The notes under the pieces were generated by a model that made no database searches, was not told the DNA's origin, and saw only the letters and a list, made by a program, of their open reading frames with translations. Position numbers and translations under genes: made by a program. Shown piece after piece: positions 9,292 through 18,227 of a stretch of 64,000 bases of DNA (the first letter of the stretch is position 1; each line of letters begins with the position of its first letter). Origin of the DNA: Algoriphagus algorifonticola (GTDB lineage Bacteria; Bacteroidota; Bacteroidia; Cytophagales; Cyclobacteriaceae); contig NZ_VLOG01000048.1 in the NCBI RefSeq assembly GCF_007655305.1, positions 1-64,000 on the forward strand. Reading direction: 5' to 3'.

Positions 9292-9408
9292 ATCTCTCTA
9301 CAATTAATTCATTCAATTTACCCTTTTCCTATTGTTTTTTGGTCAAAAATTTTATTTTTAAACTTTAGTTACATCGTAATAGCAAAGGCTTTTTAAAAAT
9401 TTTTCATC

Positions 9409-10248
9409 ATGCAAACAGATAGATTAATAGGTGTCGTAGTTTCATTTTATCCAGACAAGAATTATGGATTCATTCAAACTCAAACTGAAGACACCTATTT
9501 TTTTTACCAATCAGAATTGAATTACCAGGCAGACTTTGCAGAAGGATTGATCCTCAAGCGCTACGAAGCGCTGATTGGTGATCTGGTAAGTTTTGTGTTG
9601 AGGCCAAACTTTAGGGCGGATGATCCCCCGATTGCTACAGGATTAGTCAGAATGATCAATTTTGACCGCCTCAAAATGATTGAAATGGCGATGAAGAAAG
9701 AGTATTTGGTTGGAACTTTAAAAAAGTTAGGGGATGAATTTTTTGTCAAGCATCGTGAAACGGGCGCTTGGGTTAAAGTAATGGAAAATTCTTTATACAA
9801 AGACCCTAAATGCTGGATGGAAGAGAGAATTCAATATTGGGTAAAGTTTAAAATCAACCTGCCAAAAGGAGAGGAAAAGGTCGTTGCCTATTTATTAGAC
9901 ATACCCTTTAGAGGCAAAGTCAAAGATTTAATTTTAAGGATTGAAAATGCACAAAAAATAGAAGGGAAGGTCGTTCACCGGTCGAATGCAGGAATAACTG
10001 TCGTGATCAAAGATTACTACATCAATGGAAATCTATCTATCAAATCAGCTAGGACTGAAGAGGAAAAGGAATATTTCAATCAAGTGAAATTAGGCGATTT
10101 TATTAGTGCCTATCCGATCGATATTGATCTTGAAAAGGAATTAATCACGCTCGATTTTTTCAGAACAAAAGCTGAACTCGAGATGCAAAAGGATGAAAAA
10201 AGTAAAATGGTTTTAGAGTTACATGAATATCCTCTTTCTTACCAGTAA
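9409..10248 (+). CDS. Cold-shock-fold protein of unknown function
   Basis: This 279-residue cytosolic protein is not of a family I can name. Residues 5-45 (LIGVVVSFYPDKNYGFIQTQ, then TYFFYQSEL) follow the cold-shock domain pattern, in which a GxVxxF-x3-GFGFI core with aromatic RNP residues binds single-stranded nucleic acid. After a middle section of mixed alpha/beta character, residues about 190-225 (KIEGKVVHRSNAGITVVIKDYYINGNL in two parts) look like an S1/OB-fold strand pattern. A role in RNA binding is an inference from fold alone. It is divergent from DUF2200 and monocistronic, followed by a dispersed repeat. Confidence 0.7.
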   Translation: MQTDRLIGVVVSFYPDKNYGFIQTQTEDTYFFYQSELNYQADFAEGLILKRYEALIGDLVSFVLRPNFRADDPPIATGLVRMINFDRLKMIEMAMKKEYLVGTLKKLGDEFFVKHRETGAWVKVMENSLYKDPKCWMEERIQYWVKFKINLPKGEEKVVAYLLDIPFRGKVKDLILRIENAQKIEGKVVHRSNAGITVVIKDYYINGNLSIKSARTEEEKEYFNQVKLGDFISAYPIDIDLEKELITLDFFRTKAELEMQKDEKSKMVLELHEYPLSYQ

Positions 10249-10290
10249 GAAGAATATGGCTTAGTATTAGCCCAAAGGATCAATATCCCG

Positions 10291-10412
10291 AAGCTTCGCC
10301 TGCCGTGGCTGGGTCATCGGTCATCGGTTGCCTGTGCTGAGCGGAGTCGAAGTACCTAATCGGTCAAGCAAAGAAAATATGGTAAGTGGCAAGATTGCAG
10401 ATAATCAGATAG
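10291..10412 (+). repeat. Dispersed intergenic repeat, copy A
   Basis: From AAGCTTCGCCTGCCGTGG to GATTGCAGATAATCAGATA this block is closely similar to 62350-62475, in the same orientation. Shared pieces include TGCCGTGGCTGGGTC, CGGTCATCGGT, GAGTCGAAGTA, CAAGCAAAGAA and ATAATCAGATA. It is not coding. CTTCG at the left and CGAAG in the middle can pair. The GAGCGGAGTCGAAG core resembles short repeats I know to be frequent between genes in Bacteroidota genomes. Confidence 0.8.
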
Positions 10413-10425
10413 AGTTAAATCAAGA

Positions 10426-11490
10426 TTAATTAATCACCGCATTTATTTTTTCCCAAAGTGCCTGATCAAAGCCTGAAAGGGCAAAGCTAGGCCTTGCAGG
10501 ATCTGAGGCTCTTCCCATCCTTACAATGACCATTTTTTTGCTTGGAATCACGTAAATTCTTTGATCTTCTGCTCCCATGGCGGCAACCATATCAGCTGGA
10601 GCATTAGGGATTAGTTGTCCGGGGAAAATATTTTGGCTACCCGGCAACATAGCCTGAGATTTACCATTAAGCCACCATAGATAGCCGTAAGCAGGATTAA
10701 TCGTCTGTGAAGTTGATGTGCTTTCTTTGAAATAATCCTCTTTTATTATTTGCTGATCAGCCCATTTCCCTTGATTCAGCGCTAAAAGTCCAAATCTCCC
10801 CATACTTCTGGTCGTGCTATGATAAATTGTAAAGACAATTCCGGTATTCCAAAAACCTTCCATTCCAATCTTACTCTCAAGCTTGGAATCAAAATAAGAT
10901 TCAAAACTCTGGCCGCTTGCAGATGATACTACATCCATCAGTTTTTGAAATACATTGTGATAGGACCATCTTGTTCCTGCGTCAGCCAGATAAGTGAGAT
11001 TAGATTTGATAATCAGTTCACTTTCATCATTGATTCCCGAAGTCATGGTCAAAAGAGATCTGGGGGTAATCAAATTTTCCTTACTTATTGGCATATTAGT
11101 CCAGCCTTGTCCAAGGTATTGAGAAACTGGTCTATTGATATCAATCAGGCCTTCCATTTGAGCGATTCCGGTGGTAGCAGTAACTAGTGTTTTCCCGGCG
11201 CTATTCCATTGCCACATGGTATTCGCGGTATGGCCATCAAAATATTCTTCCACTGCGATTTTTCCATTGACCAGAATAAGAAAGGATTTGGTATTTTTTG
11301 TCCTTAGAAAATCCAGTAGTGATGGCAATTCACTTTGTTTCCAACCTAGTTCTGAATTATTGACTGTTTCCCAGCTTGATCCTTGGATGGGCGGGAAATA
11401 CATCTCAGAAATAGATGGGTTAGGATCGACTTTTTCACAGGAAAAAATCAGGATAGAAGCCAAGATCAAAAGTGAAGGTCTAATTTTCAT
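10426..11490 (-). CDS. Lipoprotein serine hydrolase, beta-lactamase fold
   Basis: This 354-residue protein begins with a lipoprotein signal (LLILASILIFSCEK, lipid-modified Cys 18), so it should be anchored in a membrane facing the periplasm. The catalytic domain is of the serine beta-lactamase/CubicO type: MWQWNSAGKTL supplies Ser-x-x-Lys (S-A-G-K), WSYHN supplies the Tyr-x-Asn motif (YHN), and YGYLWWLNG with AMGAEDQRIYVIP matches the C-terminal part seen in 6-aminohexanoate-dimer-hydrolase-like members. It is last in the minus-strand run that starts near 17 kb. The 83-nt gap to the TPR gene leaves co-transcription open. Confidence 0.82.
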   Translation of the reverse strand: MKIRPSLLILASILIFSCEKVDPNPSISEMYFPPIQGSSWETVNNSELGWKQSELPSLLDFLRTKNTKSFLILVNGKIAVEEYFDGHTANTMWQWNSAGKTLVTATTGIAQMEGLIDINRPVSQYLGQGWTNMPISKENLITPRSLLTMTSGINDESELIIKSNLTYLADAGTRWSYHNVFQKLMDVVSSASGQSFESYFDSKLESKIGMEGFWNTGIVFTIYHSTTRSMGRFGLLALNQGKWADQQIIKEDYFKESTSTSQTINPAYGYLWWLNGKSQAMLPGSQNIFPGQLIPNAPADMVAAMGAEDQRIYVIPSKKMVIVRMGRASDPARPSFALSGFDQALWEKINAVIN

Positions 11491-11573
11491 TGTAGAAAAT
11501 TTAATGATTTGACTCTGCCCAAAGCAAAAGGTTTAATCAATGATTTTTGAGCTTTATTGGACTCCTCTACAGT

Positions 11574-12527
11574 CTACTTGTCTCCAAAATATTTTATCAA
11601 ATCACTCTCTGCCGCTATGTATCCAAAAGAGGCAAAGGAATTGGTTTGAATGAGCTCTTCCATCATCATTTTGGCGGTTAGGGTATCTCCATTATATAAA
11701 TACCAGTTGGCCACTCCATAGCGAATAGCATCATTGGAAGGATTTCCGCCCGGACCTGTCTGAATCAAAGAATCCACAGGCAACCACCCCTTGTAAAGCG
11801 CACATAAATCTGCATAACTCTGGTTTTCAATTACTGTTGAATCAGCATGGATCGGAGCTAAAAGTGAATCGGCTTTGCTCGGATTTCCCAAACGTTGCTG
11901 TATCATATAAAGCCAATGGGTACTAGATACAATGTTGTCATACAAATCTCCACTTTCTCTGCATTTTAGGTAAGCTTTGTAGGCTTTCTCATAATCATGT
12001 TTGAGATAATATGCCAATCCTAAATGATAATAGATATTTCCGTGCAAAGTACTTACGGGGATATTTTTTGCATTAGGCATACCGTCCGGCTCAATTTCAT
12101 TTGCTGTTCTTTGAATCAGAGTGGCTGCTTTTTCCAAATCTTCAATTGCTTTGTCAAATTCACGGATGCTGATATATCTATGACCTCTATGCCTGTATAA
12201 TTTGGGTTCATCGGGGAATTTTTCAATTCCTTTGGAATAAATCTCAATTGCCTGTACATACTGGCCCAAGTAGGCTGTCCTTCTTCCATACCAAATTAAA
12301 GCTTCTACATCATCCGGGTTTGCTTCATAAGTAGATTTTGCTTCCTCAAATTGTTTGAGCGTTTTTTCGCTCGGTGCTGTAATAGTATAGGTTTTCCCAA
12401 GGGGCGTGGAGAATACAGAATCAGCATCTGAAAGCAACCAGTCTGAATCTCCTGATTTGTCATTCTTTTCACAGGAAAAGAGGACAAAGGGTATAGCTAA
12501 AAAGAAGAGAAAGCGTAGTTTGATCAT
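11574..12527 (-). CDS. TPR-repeat lipoprotein
   Basis: This 317-residue protein has a lipoprotein signal (FLFFLAIPFVLFSCEKN, Cys 19). Several tetratricopeptide helices follow between about residues 60 and 245, such as EALIWYGRRTAYLGQYVQAIEIYSKG split across helices, LYRHRGHRYISIREFDKAIEDL and YYHLGLAYYLKHDYEKAYKAY. TPR solenoids bind partner proteins; no catalytic motif is seen. It lies 30 nt downstream of the hydroxyacid dehydrogenase gene and is probably in the same transcript. Its periplasmic site makes a direct role in the cytosolic sugar pathway unlikely. Confidence 0.8.
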   Translation of the reverse strand: MIKLRFLFFLAIPFVLFSCEKNDKSGDSDWLLSDADSVFSTPLGKTYTITAPSEKTLKQFEEAKSTYEANPDDVEALIWYGRRTAYLGQYVQAIEIYSKGIEKFPDEPKLYRHRGHRYISIREFDKAIEDLEKAATLIQRTANEIEPDGMPNAKNIPVSTLHGNIYYHLGLAYYLKHDYEKAYKAYLKCRESGDLYDNIVSSTHWLYMIQQRLGNPSKADSLLAPIHADSTVIENQSYADLCALYKGWLPVDSLIQTGPGGNPSNDAIRYGVANWYLYNGDTLTAKMMMEELIQTNSFASFGYIAAESDLIKYFGDK

Positions 12528-12557
12528 GTTTTTTTGATAAAATATTGAATGCTGCTA

Positions 12558-13520
12558 TCAATTTAGCTCTAATTGAGCTTGATTGAAAATACAGTTTTTG
12601 CTAGGCTCCATTCCTTTCAAAATGGATAAAGTATTATTCACCGTCATTACACACATTTGAGTATAGGTCGATTTGGTCAAACTACCCACATGTGCTGTGA
12701 TTAAAGAATTTGGGTGGGAAATTAAAGGTTCATTTTGGGAAGGGGGCTCTTCAGTTAAGACGTCAGCCGCAAATCCTCCCAATTTCCCGGATTCCAAAGC
12801 TTCGTGTAAAGCTTTTTGATCAATGATAGGTCCTCTTGCTGTATTGATAAGCAATGCTCCTTCTTTCATTTTTCCAATAGCTTCTGCATTAATTAGATTG
12901 GAAGTTTGAGGAGTGAGTGGCAAGTGTAAACTGAGTACATCTGATTTTTTCAAAACCTCCTCAAATGGCAGCATAGGATAGGGAACATCTTCTTTTTCTG
13001 CACTCCAATAACAAACCTGCATTCCCAAAGCATCTGCAATACGGGCTACTTTTTTTCCAATATTGCCCATGCCCAAAATTCCTAAAGTTTTTCCGTTTAG
13101 CTCATCTCCGGCATAAGTTCCCCGATCATTCCACCTACCTTCTTTAACCATTGTAAAAGCGCTGTAAAGCTTTCTTTGCAAATTCAACATCAAGGCAATG
13201 GTATGCTCTGCAATGGTGTTTGCGTTGCTATTGGGGGCATTGACGACTTTGATTTTTCTTCTGGAAGCTTCTTCTACGTCAATGTTATCCAAACCAACAC
13301 CACAGCGTGCAATGATTTGAAGCTGGGGTAATTGGTCCATCAATTCAGCCCTTACCTGACCTTTCCCCCGGGTGATAATTGCCGAAATACTTCTATTGCC
13401 CATAGCTTCTTGAAGGGAATTTTTATCCAGAGCTAAAACCGTTTCAAATTCCTCTGTATCCAAAAGGATTTCCATAGCCTCTTCTGCCACGGTTTCCAAA
13501 AGCAAGATCACTGGTTTCAT
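12558..13520 (-). CDS. D-2-hydroxyacid dehydrogenase, phosphoglycerate-dehydrogenase-like
   Basis: This 320-residue NAD-dependent enzyme interconverts a 2-keto acid and a D-2-hydroxy acid. The Rossmann motif is LGILGMGNIGKKVA in the central nucleotide domain. The family triad is visible as Arg in NTARGPIID, Glu in LTEEPP and His in ITAHVGS. The substrate domain has ARCGVGLDNIDVEEA. It is shorter than true SerA and lacks an ACT domain, so a catabolic hydroxypyruvate/glyoxylate-type or sugar-acid reductase is more likely. Its start overlaps the stop of the VOC gene by 4 bp, so it belongs to the sugar-acid operon. Confidence 0.85.
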   Translation of the reverse strand: MKPVILLLETVAEEAMEILLDTEEFETVLALDKNSLQEAMGNRSISAIITRGKGQVRAELMDQLPQLQIIARCGVGLDNIDVEEASRRKIKVVNAPNSNANTIAEHTIALMLNLQRKLYSAFTMVKEGRWNDRGTYAGDELNGKTLGILGMGNIGKKVARIADALGMQVCYWSAEKEDVPYPMLPFEEVLKKSDVLSLHLPLTPQTSNLINAEAIGKMKEGALLINTARGPIIDQKALHEALESGKLGGFAADVLTEEPPSQNEPLISHPNSLITAHVGSLTKSTYTQMCVMTVNNTLSILKGMEPSKNCIFNQAQLELN

Positions 13521-14008
13521 TTCTTCTTGTGATAAAGCGTAGCATCCTTAGACTTGTATCCTCGGAAATCATTTCTTCCTGATACATAGATTCCTGGCTT
13601 GAAGAGTTCGTCTTCAAATATGTTGGGGTCTATTTTAGTCTCAGGGGATGAGGAGAGTTCAATCAAGTTGCCGGATGGGTCACGAACAAACATCTGAATT
13701 GGGCCATCCGGAAGCTGTCTGACATTTCCCCAAGGCTTGATATCAATGATGCCCAGTTCTTTCATTCTCCAAAAAATCGTATTAATGTCATCTACCTGAA
13801 GACAAATATGTCCACGGAAAGAAAAAACATCTTCCCATTCTGTTAAGTGTAACTGTTGATCCTCATTGATCTTAAAGAAGGCAGTAGGGTAGTCAAATAA
13901 GAAAGCAGGGATAGGTTCTAGGCCCAATTCATGCTCGTAAAATTCGCAAGCCTCCTCTAAGTTGCTGACCACTAAGGCTACATGATTGATTTGTATTGCT
14001 TTTGCCAT
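13517..14008 (-). CDS. VOC (glyoxalase/dioxygenase fold) protein
   Basis: This 163-residue protein of the vicinal oxygen chelate superfamily has two beta-alpha-beta-beta-beta modules: INHVALVVSNLEEACEFYEHELGL, then GHICLQVDDINTIFWRMKELG and MFVRDPSGNLIELSS. Metal ligand positions appear as His in NHVAL, His in LHLTE or GHICL, and Glu in LIELSS. Members act as epimerases, isomerases or dioxygenases. Between a dehydratase and a hydroxyacid dehydrogenase, with a 4-bp overlap downstream and 5 bp upstream, it most likely acts on a small acid in the same pathway. Substrate unknown. Confidence 0.83.
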   Translation of the reverse strand: MAKAIQINHVALVVSNLEEACEFYEHELGLEPIPAFLFDYPTAFFKINEDQQLHLTEWEDVFSFRGHICLQVDDINTIFWRMKELGIIDIKPWGNVRQLPDGPIQMFVRDPSGNLIELSSSPETKIDPNIFEDELFKPGIYVSGRNDFRGYKSKDATLYHKKK

Positions 14009-14013
14009 GGCTG

Positions 14014-15177
14014 CTATTGTTTAAATTCTTTTACAAAATCCCAATTTGGAGTCAATCCTAAACCGGGGCTAGTAGGTTTTGGTAGATTTCCATCTTGGTC
14101 CACAATGATTTGCTCTTTGACCAAATCATACATCATAGGATTTCCTCCCAGTGAAAACTCAATAACATTGGCTGAAGGAGATGCAAAGGCTACAGACAGT
14201 CCAGCCATAAATGAAAAAGCCGAACCCCAGCAATGCGGTGCCAATTCCAGTTGGTAGGTATGTGCGAGCTGTGAAACACGCATCGCTTCAGTGATTCCGC
14301 CTATGATAGCACAATCCGGCTGAATGACGTCCAGTGCTTTTTCAGCGATAAGGTCCCGAATATCAAAAGCTGTATATTCACTTTCTCCTGCTGCAATTGG
14401 AATGAAAGTAGAAGCCCTCACTTCAGCAGTACCGATTTTATTGTCAGGGCTGATGGGCTCTTCAAACCAATACAAATTGCAATCTTCCACACCTTTACAG
14501 AATTGCTTGGCTTCCGGAACACTAAAAGTACCATGTGCATCAGCCATCAATTTGATGTGATCGGGGAGTGCTTCTCTTGCAGCTTTGACGCGTTTGATAC
14601 TTTCTGCCACGGATTCATCCATGACCCCAACGCGCATTTTTACCCCTGAAAAACCCTTTGAAGTATAGCTGTTCAACTGCTCACCTATCTTTTCTGCATT
14701 GGCCCAACCACCACTAGCGTAGGCAGGCATTTTATCTCTGCAACTGCCACCCAGAAGATCTACCACAGGAACACCCAGCATTTTTCCTTTTATATCCCAA
14801 AGCGCCGTGTCTATTCCACTCAAAGCAGAAATTGTCAAGCCTCTTCTTCCCAAAATCGGGAATTTTCTACCTCTGGAAAGCGCATAATGATCTCTTGTGC
14901 CATTATATACAATCTCCCAAACCCGGGTGATCTCACTGGCATCTTTTCCAATTAAAATGGGTTTGAGCTCATTTTCAATGCAACTTACTATGCTCGCGCA
15001 GGATCCTGAGGATCCAACCGCTGCTTTTGCTTCACCAAATCCCTGAAGTCCCGAATCAGTGGTGACTACCACCAAAGTCATATCAAAATTGGTTAGTAAT
15101 CCATAATCAGAACGATGCTGCTTTTCTGTTGGGATTGGGCAACGAAGCCAAAATGCCTCAATATTTGTGATGATCAT
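14014..15177 (-). CDS. Mandelate racemase/muconate lactonizing enzyme family sugar-acid dehydratase
   Basis: This 387-residue enolase-superfamily enzyme abstracts the proton alpha to a carboxylate; most relatives dehydrate aldonic or uronic acids. The C-terminal barrel shows GVKMRVG (Lys-x-Arg motif), the three Mg2+ ligands in LMADAHG, YWFEEP and AAGESE, and the His of the His-Asp dyad in LAPHCWGSAF. These place it in the mandelate racemase subgroup. It overlaps the isomerase gene upstream by 4 bp. Substrate cannot be named; galactonate, fuconate or a uronate are options. Confidence 0.88.
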   Translation of the reverse strand: MIITNIEAFWLRCPIPTEKQHRSDYGLLTNFDMTLVVVTTDSGLQGFGEAKAAVGSSGSCASIVSCIENELKPILIGKDASEITRVWEIVYNGTRDHYALSRGRKFPILGRRGLTISALSGIDTALWDIKGKMLGVPVVDLLGGSCRDKMPAYASGGWANAEKIGEQLNSYTSKGFSGVKMRVGVMDESVAESIKRVKAAREALPDHIKLMADAHGTFSVPEAKQFCKGVEDCNLYWFEEPISPDNKIGTAEVRASTFIPIAAGESEYTAFDIRDLIAEKALDVIQPDCAIIGGITEAMRVSQLAHTYQLELAPHCWGSAFSFMAGLSVAFASPSANVIEFSLGGNPMMYDLVKEQIIVDQDGNLPKPTSPGLGLTPNWDFVKEFKQ

Positions 15178-16061
15178 TTTAGATAAGGCTTAAGTTTTTC
15201 GGCAGATTTTTGAGTAAGCATGGTGTAAAATTCATCGGTAATTGCGGTGCTGCCATGGTCTTGGAGAAACTTCAATTGCTCTTTACTCAAACCTTCTGGA
15301 GCTTCGTCAATGGAATTTGGGAAAGGATTGGCAGGAGTTCTATCAAGTGGTGCGCAAAATTCCACTGAGATCACCTCATTGTAGCCAATCTCTGACAAAG
15401 TATTCATGATTTTTTCCCAATTCAGTTTTCCCATACCGGGCGCCATTCTATTGTTGTCTGCCACATGAAAATTCACCAACCTTTTGCCAACTTTTCGGAT
15501 GGTTTCAAAAAGATCAATCTCTTCAATATTCATGTGAAAAGTATCCAAGCAAACCCCGCAATTCGGTCCTACTGCCTCAGCCAAAGCTAATGCCTGTTCT
15601 CCACGGTTGATAAAGTAGGTTTCAAAACGATTGATCGGCTCAATTCCTATTTTTAGGCCATTTGCCTCGGTATAAGCGTAAATTTCTTTCACACCTTCCA
15701 CTGCCCATTGCCATTCTTCTTCTGGTCTTGCGTCAGGTACAATTTTTCCCACAGTAGCTGGAACCAAAGAGATTACCTTGCCTCCCAAGTCTTTGACCAT
15801 TTTGGCCAAATCCAATACATATTGCACAGATTTCTTACGTTGATTGGGATCTTTGGCAAGCAGGTTTCTATCCTCTAACATGAGGGTTACAGAGCCCCAA
15901 CACTGAATATTGTATTTTTCCAGTAGTTTCTTGACCTCCTGATTATCATATTGTTCTGGCGCGCCCTGAATCTCCAGATGAGTATAACCTAAAGCAGAAA
16001 TACGCTTTAGGGTACTTTCCAGGGATTCTGCTCTCATCCAATTGTGAATGGCTAATTGCAT
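15174..16061 (-). CDS. Sugar phosphate isomerase/epimerase (xylose isomerase-like TIM barrel)
   Basis: This 295-residue TIM-barrel protein of the AP-endonuclease-2 superfamily contains metal-binding-type segments GIEPINRFETYFINR (Glu), CLDTFHMNIEE (Asp and His) and VSVEFCAP (Glu). Such enzymes interconvert ketoses, or act as dehydratases or epimerases on inositol- and tagatose-type sugars. The gene lies first in the 4-bp-overlap chain with the dehydratase, 121 nt after the NAD epimerase gene. The cytosolic location and chain of overlaps support one catabolic pathway; the exact sugar is not evident. Confidence 0.85.
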   Translation of the reverse strand: MQLAIHNWMRAESLESTLKRISALGYTHLEIQGAPEQYDNQEVKKLLEKYNIQCWGSVTLMLEDRNLLAKDPNQRKKSVQYVLDLAKMVKDLGGKVISLVPATVGKIVPDARPEEEWQWAVEGVKEIYAYTEANGLKIGIEPINRFETYFINRGEQALALAEAVGPNCGVCLDTFHMNIEEIDLFETIRKVGKRLVNFHVADNNRMAPGMGKLNWEKIMNTLSEIGYNEVISVEFCAPLDRTPANPFPNSIDEAPEGLSKEQLKFLQDHGSTAITDEFYTMLTQKSAEKLKPYLK

Positions 16062-16182
16062 ACAAAAATTTCATTAATTAGTGATGCTTTAAGTTAATCG
16101 AAATTTTTCAAAAAGTATGCGGAGCAACGCCTGCTAAGTCAAGCATTTAACAGGCGGTTGGATGCGGTGCTAAGTGGAGGAT

Positions 16183-17085
16183 TTATTTCCAGTTCAGATA
16201 GTTTCTCCAGTTGTGTTGCTCTTTGAAGCCTAAAACTTCCTTGATTTTCTTATTGGAAAATAAAGCCTCGTGTTCTTCCAAATCACGTTTTAAAGGAACT
16301 CCGGGGAAGAACCTTTCTGCTAATTCCTTACTCGGAATGACAGCTCCATTATGGTCATTTCCAGCATTAAAAACCTGAAAACCCAAGCCATCTTTCTGTA
16401 TACATAAGTCCACTATCTGTCCTAAATCCCTTGCGTCTATGTAACAAAATGCATTTCTGCGACGGACTTCAGGGTTCTTCAAATAGTGTGGGAAAAGCTC
16501 TTGATATTCATGAGGTTCAATCACATTACCAATTCGCAATGCATAAATATCAAAACCAGATCTTCTCTGAAAAGCTCTTGCGGTTTTTTCATTGACCACT
16601 TTGGAAAGGCCGTAGCTATCCATGGGATTGATATCATACTCTTCGTCCAGAGGTAGGTAATCAGGATCTGTTTGACCGTCCGAAAAACAAATTCCGTAGG
16701 TGGTTTCAGAAGAGGCAATGATGATTTTTTTGATTCCTAATTTGACTGCTGCCTCGATTACATTGTATGTGCCTACAGTGTTAACTCGAAAAGTTTCATT
16801 ATCTGGCTTTATTAATATCCTTGGAACCGCAGCAAAATGAACCACTGCTTCAAAGGGAGGAACTCCATTTCCAGGTTCTAATTCATCCAGCCCCGCATAA
16901 GAGCTCATGGCATTAAACATTTGTCCGGAATCTGTGATGTCTGCATGAAGATTATCTACTCCAGGTATATTGAGTGGGGTAAGATCCACATTCAAAACCC
17001 GATACCCCTGATTGAGAAGGTAAGGGATTACATGTTTTCCGGCCTTTCCGGAACCTCCGGTGAATAGTATTCTTTTTTGGGACAT
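16183..17085 (-). CDS. NAD-dependent epimerase/dehydratase family protein
   Basis: This 300-residue extended SDR has the N-terminal NAD motif LFTGGSGKAGKHVIP (GxxGxxG type), VVHFAAVPRI in the middle, catalytic Ser/Thr in IIIASSETTYG and the Tyr-x3-Lys pair in SYGLSKVVNE. The LRIGNVIEPHEY and CYIDARDLGQIV parts resemble uronate dehydrogenase-like SDRs, which would fit oxidation of a uronic acid or sugar before the dehydratase step downstream. That link is inference. It is the first gene of the sugar-acid run, 23 nt downstream of a serine hydrolase gene. Confidence 0.85.
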   Translation of the reverse strand: MSQKRILFTGGSGKAGKHVIPYLLNQGYRVLNVDLTPLNIPGVDNLHADITDSGQMFNAMSSYAGLDELEPGNGVPPFEAVVHFAAVPRILIKPDNETFRVNTVGTYNVIEAAVKLGIKKIIIASSETTYGICFSDGQTDPDYLPLDEEYDINPMDSYGLSKVVNEKTARAFQRRSGFDIYALRIGNVIEPHEYQELFPHYLKNPEVRRRNAFCYIDARDLGQIVDLCIQKDGLGFQVFNAGNDHNGAVIPSKELAERFFPGVPLKRDLEEHEALFSNKKIKEVLGFKEQHNWRNYLNWK

Positions 17086-17107
17086 GGTTTTTGAATTTGG
17101 TGTAAAA

Positions 17108-18151
17108 TCAATCTTTTTGATTTTGAAGGATTTTAACTATCCTATTATAGATAAGTTCAGTAATTGTCCAAGTATCCCCTCCGCTAGTGTTGACGAATTG
17201 AATTACTACTGTGTCTAAATTTGGGTGAAATTTGGCAATGCTGGAATATCCGGGTAAAAGGCCTGTATGCTCATAGGCATATAAAGAAGAATAGATTTGC
17301 ATTTCCTTCGCTGAAAAAAGACTTCCATCATTTAGTAGCCTTAGAAATTTCCCAACATCCTCGATAGTTGCAACCATGGATCCTCCCGGATTGGTGAAGT
17401 CATTCATCTTAATATCTGGTTCATAGCCAACAAAATATCCACTTACTACATCATCGGGATTTACTTCTTTGAGTAGACTAAATGTATGATCTAGGCCATT
17501 TGGCTTCAATAATTCTTCTCGAATAAATTGATGATGGCTATATCCCAAGACTTGATCAATAATTTCTCCAATCAATAAATAATTGGTATTTGAGTACCTA
17601 TATTCCTCATTTGGAGTAAACTCTGAAGGTTTATTATATACAAACTTCAAAGCTTCATCATTTGGAGGAGGGTTCCCCCAAGGATAGTCAGGATGATCAC
17701 TGAAATTTGGGATGCCACTTCTGTGCTGAACTAACATTCTTAAACTTATTTTGCCGGAATTTTCAATTTTTCCAGCTAATTCAGGAAGGTAATTCTGCAA
17801 GGATTTATCTAGGGATAACTTCTCTTGATGCACCAATTTAGTGACGGCAGCTGCTAGGTATAGCTTGCTGATGCTGGCTATTTTAAAGTAATCCTGTGAA
17901 TGAAATGGTTCTTTTTTATCTCGATTTCTATATCCTGCCGAGTAAATTATTGGCTCTTTGCCAGACTGATCTACGTAAACCATAATTCCATCCAAACCGA
18001 AAGTGATAGCATCATCGACTTGGTCTTGGATTGTTTCCGGTAATGGAGATAACCAAAGCCAAAGGATGGTCCATGGAACAAAAAAAATCAAGGAAGCTAA
18101 TCCTAATAGAGGCATTCCTATCTGAAAAATACGTTTGACAGATTTCTTCAT
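17108..18151 (-). CDS. Membrane-anchored serine hydrolase, beta-lactamase fold
   Basis: This is a 347-residue protein counted from ATG 18151; a start five codons upstream is less likely. An N-terminal hydrophobic segment (GMPLLGLASLIFFVPWTILW) works as signal anchor. The beta-lactamase/CubicO domain follows with Ser-x-x-Lys in KIASISKLY, Tyr-x-Asn in YSNTNYLLIG, and the landmark VQHRSGIPNF. The third motif region is GLLPGYSSIAKFHP. It should work in the periplasm on an ester or D-amino acid peptide. It is the third serine hydrolase of this superfamily in the window, all with different anchoring. Confidence 0.83.
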   Translation of the reverse strand: MKKSVKRIFQIGMPLLGLASLIFFVPWTILWLWLSPLPETIQDQVDDAITFGLDGIMVYVDQSGKEPIIYSAGYRNRDKKEPFHSQDYFKIASISKLYLAAAVTKLVHQEKLSLDKSLQNYLPELAGKIENSGKISLRMLVQHRSGIPNFSDHPDYPWGNPPPNDEALKFVYNKPSEFTPNEEYRYSNTNYLLIGEIIDQVLGYSHHQFIREELLKPNGLDHTFSLLKEVNPDDVVSGYFVGYEPDIKMNDFTNPGGSMVATIEDVGKFLRLLNDGSLFSAKEMQIYSSLYAYEHTGLLPGYSSIAKFHPNLDTVVIQFVNTSGGDTWTITELIYNRIVKILQNQKD

Positions 18152-18227
18152 AAGCACTAAGTGCAAGATAGAAATGATAGGGAAAAAGGGAAAATATCAA
18201 GTGTATTATGCCTAATGCTTGATTTTT

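Noticed and set aside
9337..9366. Bacteroidota-type promoter in front of the cold-shock-fold gene
   Set aside because: TTTG and TAAACTTT are present, but the spacer is 17 bp and the -7 box deviates, so support is too weak in AT-rich DNA.
3424..18151. Calling the three serine hydrolases antibiotic-resistance beta-lactamases
   Set aside because: Their Tyr and third motifs deviate from class C enzymes (YSE in one) and resemble esterase/peptidase relatives; no ampR-like regulator is adjacent.
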